A stretch of 64,000 nt of DNA from the NCBI GenBank assembly GCA_024195265.1, contig JAJLRJ010000010.1, forward strand, positions 23,639,454 to 23,703,453, in the 5' to 3' direction. Made by a program: the position numbers and the translations under genes. Numbering within the stretch: position 1 is the stretch's first letter; every line of letters starts with the position of its first letter. Positions 1 through 12,372 of the stretch are shown piece after piece. Under the pieces are notes generated by a model. The model saw only the letters and a program-made list of their open reading frames with translations, was not told where the DNA came from and did not search any database. Origin of the DNA: Dendrophyllia cribrosa (Eukaryota > Cnidaria > Anthozoa > Scleractinia > Dendrophylliidae).

Positions 1-300
1 GGGAAAACCAATGGACCCTACTATCTAGGTAGGTTTTCACCTAGGAAAAATTCTATTGTTTTCCATGGCGTGACCATTAAAATATACCTAGGTAAATTAG
101 GTAACATCGGTTATACGTAGAAAACCGTTTACCTAGGTAAATTCAAATTTAAGTGTGCCGTTTAACAACGGTGCTATTGTTTTCCAGCACGTGCAAAGGA
201 GGTAAATTTTACCTAGGCAAAATCGCCGGTTAAACGAAGAAAACAACTTTACCTAGGTAAATGCAAATTTAAGTATGCCGCGGCTATTGTTATTTCGAAT
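1..300. repeat. Tandem repeat of about 115 bp rich in CCTAGG palindromes
   Basis: The motif ACCTAGGTAAA recurs through this stretch and the phrase CTATTGTTTTCCA returns at about 52, 173 and, degraded, 285, giving a unit of roughly 112-121 bp. The left end runs off the window. No coding potential is seen. Confidence 0.6.
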
Positions 301-825
301 TAACCTAGATGAAAGATGTATGGTATAACCGCGACTATTGTTTTGGGCCAATGTTTTTGGGCCATAGAATTCGATTTTGATGATGTATTGTTTTTGTCTC
401 TCTTGTCTCACGTCATCGATCAGTACACGAAGTATAAAACGCAGCGTCTCATTCACCTTGACTTGATGCTAAAAATGAAAACAAAGAAAAAAAATTGAAT
501 TTTATCAGCAAGTCTTCTTAATCTACTCTGCGTGTAAATTCTATATTTTAGCTCTTTTCTGCACTCTACCAACTTTTAAAGAGCCGACCTCAAGGAAATC
601 AAAACGTTTCGGAGGGCATGTCATTCGAAATTGTCGGACCGTCATTTTAAAAACAGAGCGCGAACGTACTGGCGCGGCATCGTCATGTATGAGTCGCTGA
701 AACCTAATGTGTTTTTTTTTGTTTGCATTGACTTTGATATGCATTATATTAATTTGCATAATTATACAAAATGCCTTCTTTGTCATCGAGTTTGGGCCGT
801 TCCATGGTTGGACCGTTGGTCTGTC
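301..825. other. Non-coding stretch
   Basis: Only short overlapping open frames without recognisable domains occur here. I see no splice-flanked exon, repeat structure or RNA gene. Confidence 0.5.
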
Positions 826-828
826 TTA

Positions 829-1125
829 AGGCCCGTTTACACATGCGATTTCTGTCGCGCTCTCCAATGCAACTTTTGTCGCAAGTGTAAACTAGCGGCG
901 ATTTCCTGTGCGATTCTGGTGTGACATTTGCTTTGATTTGCTGTGATTTCCCAAAAATCGCTGCCAACTGCATCAGCGACATCGCGCTACAAATCGCACC
1001 CAAATCACACTGAAATCGCCGCCCGTTTACACATGCGATTTGAAGATGCAACTTGCGCGCGACAGAAATTGCATCGACAAGTGCGACAAAAATTGCATGA
1101 AAAATTGCCTGTGTAAAACGGGCTT
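829..1125. mobile_element. Harbinger-like MITE
   Basis: The left end AGGCCCGTTTACAC and the right end GTGTAAAACGGGCTT are inverted repeats, and both sides carry the trinucleotide TTA (826-828 and 1126-1128). A 3-bp TTA/TWA duplication is typical of PIF/Harbinger elements. An extra copy of the end, GCCCGTTTACACATGCG, lies inside at about 1022, so the element may be composite. It has no transposase. Confidence 0.7.
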
Positions 1126-1944
1126 TTAGGTAACCAAACTACCTAATAGTGTGGACTAGGGTCATGCTTGGTGTTTGTTTTGATAGTTAAGCGCGTGCTG
1201 TTTTAGTTAATTGTTGCGCGCGCTACCATTTGAATTTAAGTCGCGTATTGTCAGTTGCAAAAACCGCTCACAGCTAACCAGAATTTTACGTTTATTGTGA
1301 AGAAAACACGTTGTTTTTTACTATTTGGTTGTGCGCCATACGAAGGCAGAAACAGAAGTAAGTTGTATCGTCATTTTCGTAGTTTTCTTGACGTTAATTG
1401 ATTGTTTAATTCTGGATGTTTGCAATGTCAAGTGCCAACTCAGTTTACTTGTATTTTAGATCGAATTGTAATTAAACACGATTACCTGCCTCTACATTGG
1501 CGTCACTTATTTGTCCAACGGAACAATCTTGAAACTTCTTCATTTACAAGAGAGTTACTCACTTCACGCTTATCGTAGATGAATCTCACACAGTACGTCC
1601 AGACGACTGTTATCGGGACTTATTGAGGCGAGAAAAAACTGGTTGATCTACCTGAAAGGCACGGAGATTGGTTTTACTTGGAGATGGCAGCGTCAAATTT
1701 CCCGCCTACTGATCGTTTTCCTGGGGAGGGGGAAGATTTGTCACTCTGACGAGAGTGACACTCTTTAATGTTGATTTTAATGTATTGACTGTTTCTCTGT
1801 ATTTAGTTACCTCCAGTAATATATAAAAAATTTATAACCTTTATTTAAAACATGTAGTTTTTGAAATCAATCAGGTGGATATTCGAATAAAGCAGTCAAA
1901 AAATAATGAAATGTTACTTTTCTTGTGTTCGTCCATTTGTGAAT
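1126..1944. other. Non-coding stretch, possible degenerate coding remnant
   Basis: Short uninterrupted peptide-like segments on the plus strand near 1,560-1,640 and a good donor-like AAGTAAGTT near 1,357 hint at a decayed gene. No family can be recognised and no complete exon can be defined. Confidence 0.25.
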
Positions 1945-2196
1945 AGCCCATTTTACAGTTGTGTGTTTAGTACCCTGGCCTTTGAGTGAACGTAAGAAAG
2001 AATGTAACTTTATTTGGATACAAACCTATCTGCTTTTCATATGTAAATATTGCTCAACATGCTATAACTAGTTAGCATAAGAACAAAATAATTTCCATAT
2101 GAAAAGCAGGAAGGTTGTTAACAAAACAAGGTCAACTTCAGTCTTACTTCCACTTAAAAGACAGGTCATTGGCCTTAAGCAATTGTAAATTGGGCT
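1945..2196. mobile_element. Foldback element, copy 1
   Basis: The two halves are imperfect reverse complements. The left arm starts AGCCCATTTTACAG and the right arm ends with its diverged complement. The interior phrases ACAAACCT and GCTTTTCAT recur inverted. Homologous copies lie at 35,896-36,126 and about 47,197-47,395. It has no coding capacity. The copies near 2 kb and 36 kb flank equivalent parts of the duplicated blocks. Confidence 0.65.
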
Positions 2197-4679
2197 CTTA
2201 GTTTTATGTTCGCATGTAATGTTTCAATTCTGAGGCTCGACTTCGGCCCGCTGCTCATGGGAGTCCGGTCTGGCTGGTAATCAAGCCCAATTCTGATAAG
2301 TTAGTCTACGTCGGTTTAATGTCGAAATTTTTCTTCAATGCAAAAAATAGACGGAAAATCATCTGACTGTGCCGTTGTGTATTACTTTGGAAATAAACCT
2401 GATGGGTGGTTGGAAATAACGATTAAATGTTAGGGCCTAACCACTGAACACTGAGAAGATACATGCTGCTAAGATGACATTCATTACCCTTTGTTTGATA
2501 AGTGTTGTGACAATTATTCTGATAGACATAAGTTACAGGTGCTTTATTTTACAAGTATTTGTTCTATATGTTGATTATATTTATACATTTATGCTACAGT
2601 ATCTACTTTAATCTATGACGTGTATTTACCATAATTATAATTGAAATCAACAAAAACTCTCTGCTATCATTTGATATCTAGTGCTATAAAACCCATCTTC
2701 AAATAGCCAATAGAGATCCCAGAAAGGATTTTGATTTAAATTTTTAACCTATTATATTGCTTGTTCATTTAAGTGCATCACATCGCATCTCCTCACGGAA
2801 GGACACTGCGTGGCATTTCTCCCCCATCCCTACACTCTTATACCTGCTTCGCATCGGCTAGTTCCTATAAACTAAGCGTCATTTGTACAAACATCTTCAT
2901 GTGCGCATTGCACACGTACACGTATGTTTTGTAGTCTACAATGATTGAACGAATTACGCATAAACTAGTTAACAAACTTTTTGTCCCTTTCATTAAAACA
3001 GCAAAAGTCCCGGTAATAAATTTAAATCAACTAACAAACTTGGAATGAACACTGAAATCTCACTTTTCTTACGTTTAACTTAATTTGGAACAAAAGCCGA
3101 AAATAGGCGGCTGCACTCGCATTTAAGTTCTAATATAACTGTCGTCAATTAACTCCGCTGACACTCAAGTAATGCAAGTTAAAAATCATTCATTCACGAT
3201 AAGGTATCTTAGGATTAACAAATGACTAGTTTAGCCCTGAGCTTCAATGTAATCGGCTACCCAATCTCGTCCCCGTCGCAACGAATCAAGCCAAGTCTAG
3301 AATTAGGCTAGAGTTACTGTGTGGAATGTTTTTCACAATCACCTCTGATTTTTTTTATTTATTTATTTATTTATTTATTTATAAACATGCACTACTACAT
3401 CTATACCAATAAACTACTCTACAAACACACAAAATACACTTCCTACTATCCATATAATGAAGGCTAATAGAAAGAATGTTTAGGTACAATTACTACTATA
3501 AAATAGGATATAAGTTTTTTTTATTCAAACTCAGTTGACAAAAACTTATCAGGCCCCTTTTCTAATTAGAAACGTACTGAAATCTGAGGAACAACCTAGT
3601 GCTTTTAAATGCGCATGCACGATGCAACACTTGGGACCCAAGCGATCGGTTAAAATATAGCTCGTTTCACATTTTCTTGCGAACCAGTCTCTCGACGTCA
3701 TTCCGCCCAACACTTGGCGGTCTGCGGCATTTCCCTACGTCAGGGTAATACGGAAAGCAGCAAAATTTATCTTTCAAATGGGTACTTTTACCTCTCCATG
3801 AAATAAACGAACGCTTTTCATTCAAGTTATACATTCTTGTTTTTCAAGTTACCATGCTACGTTTCCACCAATAGCGTAGCTCCACAATTCGATATATAAA
3901 TCGCACACAACTCACAACTACTTGGTTTGCTGTGACTAGGATTAGGACTGGAGTTAGAAACGTCAGCTTTCGAATTTCTCTCTAAATTTCGTGTTACCGT
4001 TATTTGCCAACCAGAAAGACGTGTTTTGGTTGGCTATTCCGAGTTGAAAGCGACACGTGTTTGGAACACGCCCGTAAAATTCTTTGTTGAAAATTCGCTG
4101 CTCGCAAAGGAATAAAAAACAGTCAGTAATCTGACCATACTCAACGCTCCACTTTAAAGGAGCTTATTAATATCTATCACACAGTTAATTAAGTACCTTG
4201 ACTCATACACAAAATTCTATCTGAAAAGATCTAAAGTGAAATATCTAATGGGAACAAAGCACAAATATTTTTTTTTCGATTTTCTAGATAGAGTGGGCGG
4301 AGAAGTTGAAAAATTTAGTTTTTTTTTTCAAGTTTCATAGTTTTAGCAAGTACATCAACGTAGTATTTATTAACAAAACTGGACCATTATTCAGTTACGT
4401 CTGTGAATTCCATTAGTTGCAGTAAGTAGAGAAGAGGCACCGATGCTCCCTAGTTAAACCACGGTGGAGATAAAGGAACAGACTGTCAAAGGGATTTCGT
4501 GGCATTTTAAAAATCCATTTTGTTTTTGCATTAACAGAAGCGAAAAAATAACTGTCCAGTTTTGTGATAAATTACCACAAAATGTACTAAATTTGTTGAT
4601 GAGTGTCTCTATAGTCATAGACGGACTGGGTCTGAATTAATTGCGACTTTAAAAAAAGTTAGCCTAACTGTTTTTAAGT
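2197..4679. other. Non-coding stretch with an (ATTT)n microsatellite
   Basis: I find no exon or named repeat. A simple (ATTT)n run occupies about 3,354-3,382. The rest is AT-rich unique-looking sequence with scattered homopolymers. Confidence 0.5.
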
Positions 4680-5800
4680 TCTCACGTATTTTCGTTTCCA
4701 AAATGGGTTAGAACAGAGCATGATTTGTTCCTCTTTCAAGAATTGGTTTCTCTAGGTGTTTTAGCATTATTTTGTAAATAGTAAATAAGTAAACCGATAT
4801 TGTAGCATGGGTTTGACCAAAAGAGGTAAAAATCTCCGAGACACTGCCCCTTTAATCTCTGCTATGGGATCTCTTTTTGGATCTGGTCTTCTGGCCTACA
4901 CAAAGGAGAAAACAAAATGACCGTTAGAAACAAGAGCAGATGATAAATATTTCTTCTTCTCATAGAAAACTGATGGTCTGGTGATGAGACGATTTTCCTC
5001 TTCCTACCGACCGCTACAATACGGTAACCGCGGTTGTTTCAGTAATTGAGGGTGGTGTGAATCTGGTCATGCGCTAAGTACTGATCAGTGTGCTGTACAC
5101 ACTGGCGGTAAGGCGGCTGTCTGGTTCTCTTAAGACTAATGTGTCAAGAAAGGCGACTTCGTTATCATTGTCGGCCCTGCCAGCAACAGTTAGTCATTCG
5201 CACCGTCCTCAAGTCTGACACGACACTTAAAGTCACACTTGACGTGATCAAACGACCCTGTTGATCCGACGAAGCAATATGGTGTAGTTTTACAGGATTC
5301 CTTATTTAGTGCGGAAAGTCTACATTGGGTGCTAGATGTCTCGGAGTATCAAGTTGTCTGTAGAATCGGTGTTGTATTTTAAAATGTCAAGAGTCTCGAG
5401 CTCGCAGAGTAAATGCAACTTTTTTCTTCTTCTCACAGTCTCCAATTCAATATTCATCATTCCTGGGATAGAATGCGGGCCGGGCACAACCTTCCATTAT
5501 GATCAAATAATCTCACAATGAACGGCGCTAAATATGATTTGTTTTCAACCTAGTTTGTTTCGTTTTAACGAGGCACAAAATATATGCATTTGAAGCTTCT
5601 TTCGCTTAAGCTTTTTAATGTTTTACATGTTGTGCCCGGATTTGTTTACTCAACGAGCAGATAGTTATATATCTGTATAAAAAGCTGTGATTCATCTGTA
5701 AACACCTTTTATACATGCATACATAGCCTGTCCTTTGTTCGACTGTAGCGTCCACTCCATGTATAGGCTCATAGAACGAGGTATACATACACCTCATTCT
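4680..5800. repeat. Duplicated block, left copy (3' flank of channel copy B)
   Basis: From about 4,680 to 5,070 the sequence aligns by eye with about 37,190-37,600; for example both contain TCTTCTGGCCTACACAAAG and GTACTGATCAGTGTG. From about 5,515 to 5,800 it aligns with about 41,415-41,700 (shared GGCGCTAAATATGATTTG and TAGAACGAGGTATACA). The order is the same in both places. This marks the outer part of a segmental duplication. A short ATG frame (4,864) in the left copy ends quickly, and no protein is claimed. Confidence 0.65.
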
Positions 5801-6082
5801 ATGGTTTAACAGATAATGCGCGCGGATATTTTACAAAAAATGCGAACAATAAGCAAAATGTCCACACGTATTATCTGTTAAACCTTCGAATAAGGGATTT
5901 ATTATTCGACTGAAATTCCTTTTATTATAGTTTTTGCGTCTTCAAACCAAGACACTAAGTGCAATACTTCAATCTACTATGTAATACGCTCGGACATTTT
6001 CCGTGTTCTCTTTTCCGTATAAGGCAAAATGACGTCACAGTCGAATAATAAATATATGTATAACCTGACCACTCTGACTGCT

Positions 6083-7225
6083 CCTTTATAGCGGAGCTCT
6101 CGCCGGGCCGAAGGCCCGGCTGCGCAGCTCCATACTCATAGAACCAGAGAACCATAGAACCCATGGCCGTCATTTTTCATGGTCATGGCTAGCGGAATGT
6201 TTCGCGGGCGCGTTGTGTGCCCGCCGCTGTCGACTGCCGTCGCTTAGGGCTAACTCGCAGGCGCGTAGACCGTCGCAAAACATGCGCGTATGACGCCACC
6301 CAACAACATTGCAATTTCACGTCACCTGGGAAAACACTGCTGTGTTTAGCGGAGAAAACCGTTTAAATTAAAGTCGTTATTCTCCTGAATTTTTTCGCGG
6401 TTTGCTTCTCAAGACGGGGATACTAATTAAGGGATATTCAGAAGCCGCTATAGTGGAAATAGAAAAGCTTTCAGAGATAAAATCTTGCTTCGAGGATGGG
6501 AGCAATGCGGGAAGATGTTTGTCACTTCGGGTTTCAGAACTGAAGAAGCGGAGATTTAAACAATTTCCAAGCAGTGGAGGGACTTAAAGGTAAAACAAAA
6601 TACATTTTTCGATGGGAATTTATGTTGATATCAATCTGTGATTGACTTTTTTGTGTTCTCGCTAGTTTTCGGGAGAATTGTTAAGAACGCGCTCAATTAA
6701 ATTCAGTTGTTTTGATTTCTTTCATCGGAGACATCTCGGCCTCGAATCATGAGCTCTTAATGGTTCGCGTTTTGCTTTTAAACATAAACTTATGGAGATT
6801 TGAATAAAATTTTTCGAAAGAAGATTGTGTTGTCCATTTTTATGTGTTTGTTCATTCATTACACAGATTGAAAAGCGATTTTATGTAAACAAAACAAGAC
6901 TTAGATTTTCTGTCTTCACTCGCGTCGCCTTATGCAAACATGTTTGTGTCTTTTTGCAATTTAGATTTCCAAATCAGTTTCTCGGGCAATTTTTGACAAA
7001 CAAAAACTGTATTTTATTCGGAAAGTAGTCGCACTAGTTATTCTAGACAGAGAAAAGTTGTTTTTGTGAACTTTTCTACGGTCTAAATGTACTGTGTAGA
7101 CTGTCGGGTAATACTGTTTTTTTTTGAGAATTGCTAAAATTGAAAATAGCCCGGTCGTCAATCTTAATTCTTATGCTTCCGACCTTTCACCTTAATTAAG
7201 TTTCACCTTAGTTAAGCTTGTTCCT
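6083..7225 (+). repeat. Roughly 1.1-kb dispersed repeat, copy 1
   Basis: This begins TTATAGCGGAGCTCTCGCC and ends near TTAGTTAAGCTTGTTC. Shared internal landmarks are TTTTTCATGGTCATGGC, GCGGAATGTTTCGCGGGCG, TAAAATCTTGCTTCGAGG and the 3' part with AATAGCCCGGTCGTCAATC. Related copies lie at 11,165-11,540 (5' part only), 12,664-13,885 and 15,331-18,045 (interrupted), all in the same orientation. No transposase or reverse transcriptase is seen, so it is probably non-autonomous. Inverted AGCGGAGCTCTC-like subterminal segments at both ends of copy 4 suggest a DNA transposon origin. Confidence 0.6.
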
Positions 7226-8535
7226 TTTCTCCGGCTCATTTCGATTTTTACCGTAATTTGTACTTGCAAGAACCTGTTAATTTAACAGTCCAAACCGAAT
7301 TTTTGAACAAACTTGAAAACAGATTAAGTGAGAGCGAAATTTTATCCTGCGAAGGATTTTTATCTTTGGCTGAAATTACCCACGCAATGCGTGGACTTTC
7401 TTCAGGGAAAACCCCCGGTTCAGACGGATTACCTCAAGAATTTTACGCTAAATTCTGGGATTTTTAGGCCCTATTCTGTTCGAAATTATAAATTTAGTTC
7501 GGAAAATAATTCTCTCAGTGATTCAATGTAAGGAAGCGTGACTAGATTACTTTACAAGAAAGATGATAAGAAAAACCTCAAAAATTGGTGGCCCGGCCAT
7601 TTCGCTACTCAATGTTCATTACAAAATTTGTTCAAAAGCTCTTACAAACAGACTTTCAAAAGTGTTACCCTCGATTATTTCAAGAAGGTCAAACTTGTTC
7701 CTTCCCAGGTAGGAAGATTTTTGAGAATTTATTTCTCTTGCGTGACCCTCTAGATTATATAAATATTACCAATGAAACTGGTATCTTGCTGAATATCTAC
7801 ATTATACTGTCAAGCAAATATGAAAATTATAGTTAATGGTTTTTTGACTAAAGAAATTCCACTCGAGTGGGGGGTGAGGCAGGGAGATCCCCGGTCTCCA
7901 CTTTTGTACATTTTATGCGCAGACGTTTTGGCTACCAGTATAAGAAAGGATGATACTATTGAAGGTTTTCTCCTTCCAGAAGCCTGAGGAAAGCGTTTTA
8001 AAATTCGCCAATATGCGGATAACTCCACATGTTTTGTAAACGACATTTTTTCTTTAGACAAATTGTTTACCTTACTTCACAAATACGAGACAGGTACAGG
8101 GACTAAATTGAATGTGGCAAAGAGTACTTAAGCCATGAAGTTAGGAGCTTGGTGCTAACGTCCGGACACTCCTTATGGCCTGACGTGGGTGTCAAGAATG
8201 CGAATCTTGGGTGTCTGGTTTAGCAATGGTACTGCAAATGTGGAACCAGATAACTGTTTACCACGCCTTTCCAAGCTAGATTAAAATTTGAACCTGTGGA
8301 AGGGTGTGGGGTGTTTTCACTCCCACCCTATCGGCACTACTCAATACTAGGTTTTTAGTTAATGTTAAGACTATTTTCTTTTACCTAATGGACTTCTGCT
8401 GTCGACGAGAATGACATGCGAGCACGCTTTTTCATTAGGACCATACTTTATGGTATATGGGTTTTTCGAAATAAAGCAACTTTTCACAATAGCACCGAGA
8501 ACTCTCGGGCCACTGTAAGGGACATAAGGAATGCA
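7226..8535 (+). pseudogene. Degenerate L1-like LINE fragment (reverse transcriptase)
   Basis: Plus-strand pieces of a reverse transcriptase follow each other in the right order but in shifting frames. At 7,258-7,467 there is a linker-to-RT segment containing SSGKTPGSDGLPQEFYAKFW. At about 7,860-7,960 there is a segment with GVRQGDPRSP. At about 8,010 comes YADN, which replaces the catalytic YADD/FADD. Near 8,450 lies a carboxy-terminal segment with IWVFRNKATFHN. This matches the ORF2 layout of L1/Tx1-type elements such as the copy at 20-25 kb. Multiple stops and frameshifts make it non-functional. It abuts repeat copy 1. Confidence 0.75.
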
Positions 8536-8548
8536 AATTGACCGAGGG

Positions 8549-8995
8549 AGGGGGGGGGGGGGGGGGGGGGGTACTTTGCAAATTTTTGGGCGGGGGTGTG
8601 CTGCAGGGACTCTGAGACCCTTAACCTATACTAGACCATTTTAGCTGCATTTTGCAACCATATTCTAGACTAAACACCGAAAAATCCTACCCTATCCTAG
8701 ACCTTTTCCAGACTCGCTATTTTGCAGAAACTCATTCACTATCACAGTCTAAGATACCAGGGGTCAGTAAAAATGTCATACAGCACACCTTACCGATTAT
8801 TAAATGCCATTTGCCAGTAAACCTCGTCTAGACTAAATTCTTCATGCAACTGATCAGTTTCGTAGAAAATGATACCCTATTCTAGACCAAAAATCTCTGA
8901 TTACTATACCCTATCCCAGACTAAACTGCCTGAAAACCATACCCTTCACAGCGGCACATACCTATATAGCTCATATATGGGAGTACGCTTTTAGA
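8549..8995 (-). repeat. Dispersed repeat with poly-G start, inverted relative to 33.5 kb
   Basis: After a run of about 22 G residues the stretch contains many CTAGACC / CCCTATCCTAGAC phrases. It matches 33,471-33,882 in reverse complement; for example CATACCCTTCACAGCGGCAC here corresponds to GTGCCGCTGTGAAGGGTATG there. No coding content is seen. Confidence 0.65.
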
Positions 8996-9712
8996 ACGAA
9001 GTATACAGTCATGTATAGTGTGCTTTTTTTAGCTGTAACGACGACGAAGTCCATTTCATGAGATGCAACTGCCGACCAGCAAGTCTGCAATGTCAACAGA
9101 GCGAGTCTCTCGCCCTTTAACGATCTGTAAAGGCACTGACTGTGATTCTGATCAATAGAACTACTTCTTTAAAACAGCTTGCGCTTTAGAGAGGAGAGAA
9201 TATCGGCCATAGAGAATTAAAAAAGCTATAAAATGACGCATTAGAGCGAAGCTCTCACGGACACGTCAAGCTTCGCAAATAGATGCAGTAATTATCAGAC
9301 CGCCAACGGATCGGTTTTCCTGTTTGCCAGATCGTACAGATACAGTGTAGTATGATTGATTTGACAGCCTGTATCAGTTCGTGTTTTACTAATAACGTGT
9401 CTTTTATCTCCACGCGCTTTAATTTTAGAACAAGGTAAACATGCATGAATTAATGCTGCTTTTAATGAGATGTAATTTAAAGACCATCGACGGATTGACT
9501 ACTTCTTTCGCTGACGGTTAGACCTTGCTGATCGTGAGGCTGCTTTGACAGACTGTATCAGTGCGTCTATATTGAACATGGCTGGAAATTTCTACAGCGC
9601 AGCATCATGGGAGCAACGTCTTCGTCGATAATTAGACAGTACTATTTTCTAGGGTACAGGCTACTTCTAATCTTACATTTTACGCTTAAAATCAGTATTA
9701 ATTTGTTTAAGT
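8996..9712. other. 3' flank of channel copy B
   Basis: No coding exon is recognised. The sequence is unique-looking apart from short phrases (for example AGAACGAAGTATACA) shared with 41.65 kb. Confidence 0.4.
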
Positions 9713-9879
9713 TTATATACCTTTCCTCAAAATAATGTCATTATTATCTTGAAGTCTTCTCAGTACGTAGGCCTCCAGCTTGTCAAAGTGGTCTTGAAGG
9801 AGTTTCCTTGTTACCTTTAGATCGTCGCAAATAGTATCTTGTTCAGTTAACCTCCCCTCATTCATCGTCCGTTTCCGTA
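9713..9879 (-). pseudogene. Copy B exon: cytoplasmic tail
   Basis: An acceptor CCAG precedes 9,879. The peptide contains EGRLTEQDTICDDLKVTRKL, which is close to the copy A tail exon and predicts a short alpha-helical, charged segment. A one-base loss and a two-base gain relative to copy A near the 3' end truncate the frame at 9,713. Confidence 0.65.
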
Positions 9880-10149
9880 CTGGCAAGTGTTTCATTGTTG
9901 TTAAGAAAACATTTTCCACAGTGAAAATGTGGATATGAAAGATGAAATGTTAAAATAAACAACGTTAAACACGTTTCCACAGAAATATAAAAATTGAGAG
10001 TGGACGTTTGGGAGAAAAAGGAGAAGCTGTGGAAACACGAGCCAAAGGATAGTATTTCTACAGCTGTGTCGAGTTCTCTCCAACTTTCACCTGACCTTAG
10101 GCCCTTTTAAAATAAGGCTGTGTAGGGGGATCCAAGAAGAAATGCTCAC

Positions 10150-10321
10150 CTAATTCTACATTATCTTTGGCTTAAGCCCTCCTTTTGTTAAATATCTCCC
10201 ACAATGTTCCAATAAGGATCAAACCACCAAGTGCTCCAAGTAATATATACAGGAACTGTTTAACAAAGGGAAGGGAATTATCAAACAGCCTGGCGTTTTG
10301 TATAGGATCCTGTCGTGTTAA
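10150..10321 (-). pseudogene. Copy B exon: last transmembrane helix (M4) with in-frame stop
   Basis: The exon is bounded by TTTCAG at the 5' side and by G|GTGAGC at the 3' side. The hydrophobic segment FLYILLGALGGLILIGTLW is the M4 helix. TAA at 10,172-10,174 interrupts the reading frame where copy A has AAA. Length is 172 bp against 169 in copy A, so the splice phase is kept. Confidence 0.75.
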
Positions 10322-11164
10322 CTGAAAGAAAATATAGACCACAATCTTGATTAGAACTGATACATTACGGCTGCGACCAAGCACTCAGAGCAATAATTAA
10401 CTTAAGTGAGAGACATTAGAAACCCTTCTCAGTAGGGGCATTTGCTGATGCCCAGTGTTGTGCTATGTCTACCGAAGACGTCACAAGAGGTGCGCAATCA
10501 TCTCTCGTTGTATAAACGTCTGACAAATATTTAACGCCAAGAACACTGAGCTGATCTTTGATATATAAAATGTACTTTGTGAAGACAGCTAGAGAAACTC
10601 TGTATCGATATTCCTTGCGGCCTAAAGTTGGTTTAATATCTGCAAGAGCCCATAAAATTTAGTTATTATTATTACGATTTCTTCAGGAATTTTTTGAAGT
10701 ATTTATAAGCGACTAAAAAATGGAATCAGGCAAATAAATAAGTGACTAATTTTCTCTGCTTTCGACAATTCGCGCTTTGTCTAAATTTCGTGAAAACAAA
10801 ATCAAATAAGCTTAAAAATGATACCAAAAAAGGGGTTTATTGCGAATTGCAAAAATGAAAATACAACTTAAGATTCCAAAAGTAAATAGCCAACATGCTG
10901 GATGTAAAGGACACAGAAAAACAACAGCCACTGTCCTTGCACATGTTTAATATCTAACTAGTACTACTCATGCTTGTGCGTTCCACCAGACCTGCAACAT
11001 GAGTAATAATAATAGTCGGTAATTACAAAGCGTATCTGGAACACACTCTAATTGCAAGATCGCCAAACAGTCTTCAAAGACTCAATAAAACCAACATCTT
11101 CTTACAACATTAACATAGGAAGCTATCGCAGCAGCTCCCTTGTGATTTACATTTCTAGTAATTT
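10322..11164. other. Intron sequence collinear with copy A
   Basis: Around 10,511-10,570 and 10,885-10,985 the sequence resembles 44,150-44,215 and 44,520-44,625 (for example AACGTCTGACAAATAT and CACATGTTTAATATCTA). This shows that non-coding intron sequence was duplicated with the exons. No other feature is seen. Confidence 0.55.
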
Positions 11165-11540
11165 TTAATAGCGGAACTCTCGCGGGGCGAAGGCCCGCTC
11201 GTAGAGCGCCATACTCATAGAACCTATGCCCGTCATTTTTCATAGTCATGGCTAGCGGAATGTTTCGCGGGCGCGAACTCGCGCATGGTTAGCTTGCGGG
11301 CGCGTCCATCCGTTCATCGCGCAGGGCTAACTCAACATACAACATGCTCGTTCCACGTCGTGCAACATCCGGGATGTTAGCAATTTTGAGACCAAAGCGA
11401 GGCTTTGTTTTTCGGTGCTTCCTGCAACTACACGGACAAAGTTTGTCAGCCACAGTAAACATTTTTGTTGTATTTAGCGGAGAAAACGGTTTGCAAAATC
11501 GCTTTTCCCTGCATTTTTTCGTGGTTTGCTAAGACAGTTT
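11165..11540 (+). repeat. Roughly 1.1-kb dispersed repeat, copy 2 (5' part only)
   Basis: It starts AATAGCGGAACTCTCGCGG and matches the first third of copies 1 and 3, including the TTTTTCAT/GCGGAATGTTTCGCGGGCGC segment, then stops after the TTTTTCGTGGTTTGCT phrase. Confidence 0.6.
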
Positions 11541-11569
11541 TCACATTTCTCAGACAGTGGTCAAGACCG

Positions 11570-12237
11570 CATTTACATACATATCTTTATACATACATAC
11601 CTTTATTTAAACACGGTAAAAACATCAGTCACAAAGCAAAATAAAAACTGGTTTACATGTTTGCCGTGTGGGAGTACGAGGTGGACATAAGGGGATTGAC
11701 TTCGTTATTAAACTTTTTGTAACATCTAATAGCTCTGACATTCTGTGGAAGATTATTCCACAACAGTGCGTAGCAAAAACTGCGTTTTAAAAAATCTGTA
11801 TGGGGCTTGGGCAAACAGAATTTGTTTTCCTTGTCTCTAAGTTCATAGTCTGTGCTGAAAGGTGTAAACAGGCCTTGAAGATACTCCGGAGTTTGGTTGG
11901 CTACAGTTTTAAACATTAGTTTTGCTTTGACTTTCTTCCTTCTGGTAGAGAGGTCATCCCATCCCACACTAGTGCGAAGGGTAGTAGCACTAGAATGAAA
12001 ATCAGACTTAGTAATAACTCTAATGCGCGATTTTGTAATTTTCGCAGCTTATTGGCCAATTCAATACTTAGACCGTCCCACACAGGGCAGCAGTAGTCGA
12101 AGTGCGGTTCGATAAGAGCTCGATATAGAAGAATAGCCGTTTCTTCACTTATAAAAGGCCTCAGCCTTTTAAGTGCACCTATACCAGAAGAAATGGTCTT
12201 GGCGATTTCGTCAACATGTTTGGACCAAGATAAATTT
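11570..12237 (-). pseudogene. CR1/Jockey-like LINE, 5'-truncated 3' end
   Basis: On the minus strand the 104-residue frame at 11,653-11,967 has the signature end of a non-LTR reverse transcriptase: WDDLSTRRKK, a PEYLQGLF segment and LLWNNLPQNVRA. Just upstream another frame reads ALIEPHFDYCCPVW, the conserved thumb-region motif of these enzymes. The element is interrupted by stops and cut at its 5' side by the G-rich minisatellite. The short repeats with ATACATAC near 11,580 look like its 3' tail. Confidence 0.7.
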
Positions 12238-12372
12238 TGGGGGGGCAGGGGGGCAGGGGGGCAGGGAGGCAGGGGGGCAGGGGGGCAGGGGGGCAGGGGG
12301 GCAGGGGGGCAGGGGGGCAGGGGGGCAGGGGGGCAGGGGGGCAGGGGGTCAAGGGGGGGGGCAGGGGGGGCA
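12238..12372. repeat. G-rich minisatellite (GCAGGGGG unit)
   Basis: About fifteen near-perfect copies of an 8-bp unit GGGGGGCA / GCAGGGGG stand in a row. The proline- or glycine-rich open frames across it are artefacts of the repeat. The strand is extremely G-rich and could form quadruplexes. Confidence 0.9.
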
